Source of the DNA: Entrophospora sp. SA101
Lineage: Eukaryota > Glomeromycota > Glomeromycetes > Entrophosporales > Entrophosporaceae
Assembly (NCBI GenBank): GCA_958430865.1
Contig: CAUDNR010004156.1
Span: forward strand, 102,218-166,217
DNA length: 64,000 nucleotides
Reading direction: 5' to 3'
A model generated the notes under the pieces. That model was given only the letters and a program-made list of their open reading frames with translations. It made no database searches and was not told the DNA's origin. Each line of letters opens with the position of its first letter. The stretch's first letter is position 1. The position numbers and the translations under genes are program-made. This document shows, piece by piece, positions 61,861 to 64,000 of this stretch.

Positions 61861-64000
61861 AATGAAGAAAAAAAATTGATGATATTAAATAATATATATA
61901 AAAGGGGTGGGTGGTAATAATAATAAGATGAATAATGAGATTAAAGCGATAAAGGTTATTTTCAATATTTGACGATTTATATAGAAATGTAAATTATGAC
62001 ATAAAAATAATAAAATTACAAGCACTATTGATGGTGATTCAACTAGTTGCCAAAATAAGTTAACGGTCAAATACCAAATTATGCATAGTCATATATAATA
62101 AACCTCTATTCAAATTGTTTATATATTTTAAAACTATTTTAATTTAATTTATCCTTCCCATTTCCACTATATTATTCCTCTGTTGCTTAATTAATAGCTT
62201 GAGAATTGTCTAATGAATTTATTAATTGGTTGGGATGTGGGATTTTTATTTTCAGTTGTTGATCGTTTTGGAATTTTCCTTTTTATTTGTTAACGGCAAC
62301 CTTCTGATGGCTCTCTCACGCTGCATTTGTTGAAAGTCTAGAAATGACAATTGGGTACAATTATGATAAAGAAACCCTAAAATATTTGAGAGGCTGAAAT
62401 ACCAGAATTTAGCATCAATCAACCCTTTTTTAGAATAACTAATGCTGTAATGCCATCACACATTATCAACTTATGATGCGGGAGTGCCTTGAATAAATGA
62501 TCCAGCCGTAAAATAGATTTTTTAGTTGTATGCACCGTTTGTAGACTGAATGGGTAGTAGTCAGCATAATGGACATTCAAAATGTTACACTAATTTTTTA
62601 TGTTGTGTACCGTAATTTTACAATACACTGTGAATGTTGTCTCAATAAAAAATTGCCGATAAAATGGATTTCAATTTGTTCGCAATTTTTGTTCACGAAC
62701 CTAGAGAGGCGACAACTATATACTGGTGAAGTTTCAAGAACAACGGGCTCTGTGTAACATATTGTGTAACGACGAATGTCCACTATGCTGTAGTAGTCAT
62801 TGAGGTAAAAGTGATAAAGCATAAAACAAATCATAAAGATACAGTCGTCAAGTTTATGGAAAATTCGAGACAGCAATGTTGGAAGAAACTTGTTTTTTGA
62901 TTGTGGAATCATCAAGACAATTTGTTATACCACTCCATCATTTCTACATTACCGAGCTGGACTTGTAATCTCCCGCTCTCTTAGGATTTACAGCATTTTC
63001 ACTCACAAGACCACATCCCTATTTGTTCACAACGAATGAGTAGTTATTATACCGAAGGAGGGCACAACAAATATTCCTTCATCTACATTGGATATGGCAA
63101 AAAAGTCACAATGAGACTGTGGAGTATATTATTAAACATGGTGGGAATTCAGATCTTCTTCGTCGTGAACAAGCACCAATATATTATTGAGTTACGTGGT
63201 TGTGGTAATTGGACATCTCCTTATGCAATTTTGTTGTATTATAATCAGAAACAAAACCAGTTAGTGAAGTAGATTCAGCAAGAATATTTCATATAGATTG
63301 CTTCGATAATAGCTCAATTGTTGTAATGTGAGAACTTCGACCTTGAATTAGTTGTTCAGATTTTATCTGGTTAATTCAATTATTTTGCTTTGGCTTTACT
63401 TAACCTGGCCATCGTTTGGGTCTTAAATCTTGAATAATTTCTTCTTGCCTTCCAATTCTTTAAATTTGTTTTCACTTTGAGAAATATTTTATTTATTCTC
63501 ATTAAAATGTTCTAATTAATATTATTGCTGTTTCGGTTTACCAGTATCATACTCGAGTTGCTGTTTGCTTGATCCTCTCTAGCAAATTCTTCTTGTTGTC
63601 TTTTTCTTTTTTTGAAAAGTTTTAAACACTCCCTTAGATAAAAAAAATATTGAACACCCTAAAACAATTAATTGCAAAAATGTGCCATTTAAAAATACAA
63701 ATGTGTCAAAAAATATGCATGCGAATTTCAAGTTTATATCATGTTTATGAAAAAAAAACAAATTTGTCCAAAAATATTACAACATTCACGCCACAAAAAC
63801 GTACATAATAAAACACACCTGTCAAATGATAAATATATTTATCAGTTGATATTTTTGTTGACCATCCACTATTTGAATAACAGTTTCTATTTCTCCTTAA
63901 ACTTTTCAACGCCATCTCTTTCTGGATGTTCTAACTATATTTGTTCTGGCAAGGCTAAATGTATTAGAAAGATGGTATGTAATAGAGTGTTTATTTATTT
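61861..64000. other. Unassigned region at window end
   Basis: This part is not shared with the triplicated block. Between about 62300 and 63300 the composition is less AT-rich and fragments of open frame change phase repeatedly (for example DETVEYIIKHGG-like and SFLHYRAGL-like pieces on the plus strand). This looks like a worn transposon coding region, but I cannot name the family. No intact gene, RNA gene or splice-consistent model was found. Confidence 0.4.

Noticed and set aside
62569..62915. Overlapping open frames on both strands near the window end
   Set aside because: Phase changes and lack of any family motif suggest a worn repeat; I could not support either as a gene.

Overview
The window is strongly AT-rich eukaryotic nuclear DNA with many short GT-AG introns. 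I read it as a fungal scaffold, most likely an arbuscular mycorrhizal fungus (Glomeromycotina, Rhizophagus-like). Reasons: the base composition, the intron style, a decayed member of a gene family that I recall as hugely multiplied in those genomes, an N-terminal Cys motif I associate with their kinase-like proteins, and relics of Tc1-like and PIF1-like elements. The organism call is inference.

The dominant feature is a large block present three times. Copy A runs from about 1648 to 24395 and continues into unique sequence up to 25493. A gap of exactly 1000 N (25494-26493) follows. Copy B (26494-46229) is a direct repeat of A 1648-21935; position in B = A + 24294, or A + 24846 before a 552-bp deletion. 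Copy C (46222 to about 61650) is an inverted repeat of A from 24395 back to about 8760; A + C = 70413, or 70617 beyond a 204-bp tandem repeat that C lacks. B and C meet head-on at an 8-bp microhomology. The copies are almost identical: every long reading frame I compared translates the same, and I found only two base differences inside the aligned parts. This is either a very recent rearrangement (tandem plus fold-back duplication) or an assembly/amplification artefact.

Gene order in copy A: a CID + RRM protein of the Nrd1/Seb1 transcription-termination type (minus, seven exons); a decayed repeated-family gene (minus); a possible tiny two-exon gene (minus); a lipid-anchored protein built from repeated phase-1 exons (minus, 11 exons); an FAD-dependent amine-oxidase-like oxidoreductase (plus, four exons) tail-to-tail with a HAUS8/augmin-like gene (minus, five exons); a molybdopterin synthase large subunit (minus, two exons); a PIF1-helicase relic; argininosuccinate synthase (plus, seven exons); a Tc1/mariner transposase relic; and an Arg/Asp/Glu-rich nuclear-type protein (minus) cut by the gap. 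For the complete models all exon phases close without a remainder, giving 742, 357, 515, 264, 142 and 411 residues.

Copy B repeats all of this except the last three Nrd1/Seb1 exons (lost in the gap) and the 3' end beyond the Tc1 relic. Copy C carries, inverted, everything from the tail of the Arg/Asp gene through exon 7 of the modular gene. From about 61660 to 64000 the sequence is low-complexity and then unassigned DNA.

The genes do not form a pathway: they are unrelated housekeeping functions (transcription termination, arginine synthesis, molybdenum cofactor, spindle augmin) with transposon debris between them. The most novel gene is the modular phase-1 exon gene, whose repeat units are still duplicating and decaying.
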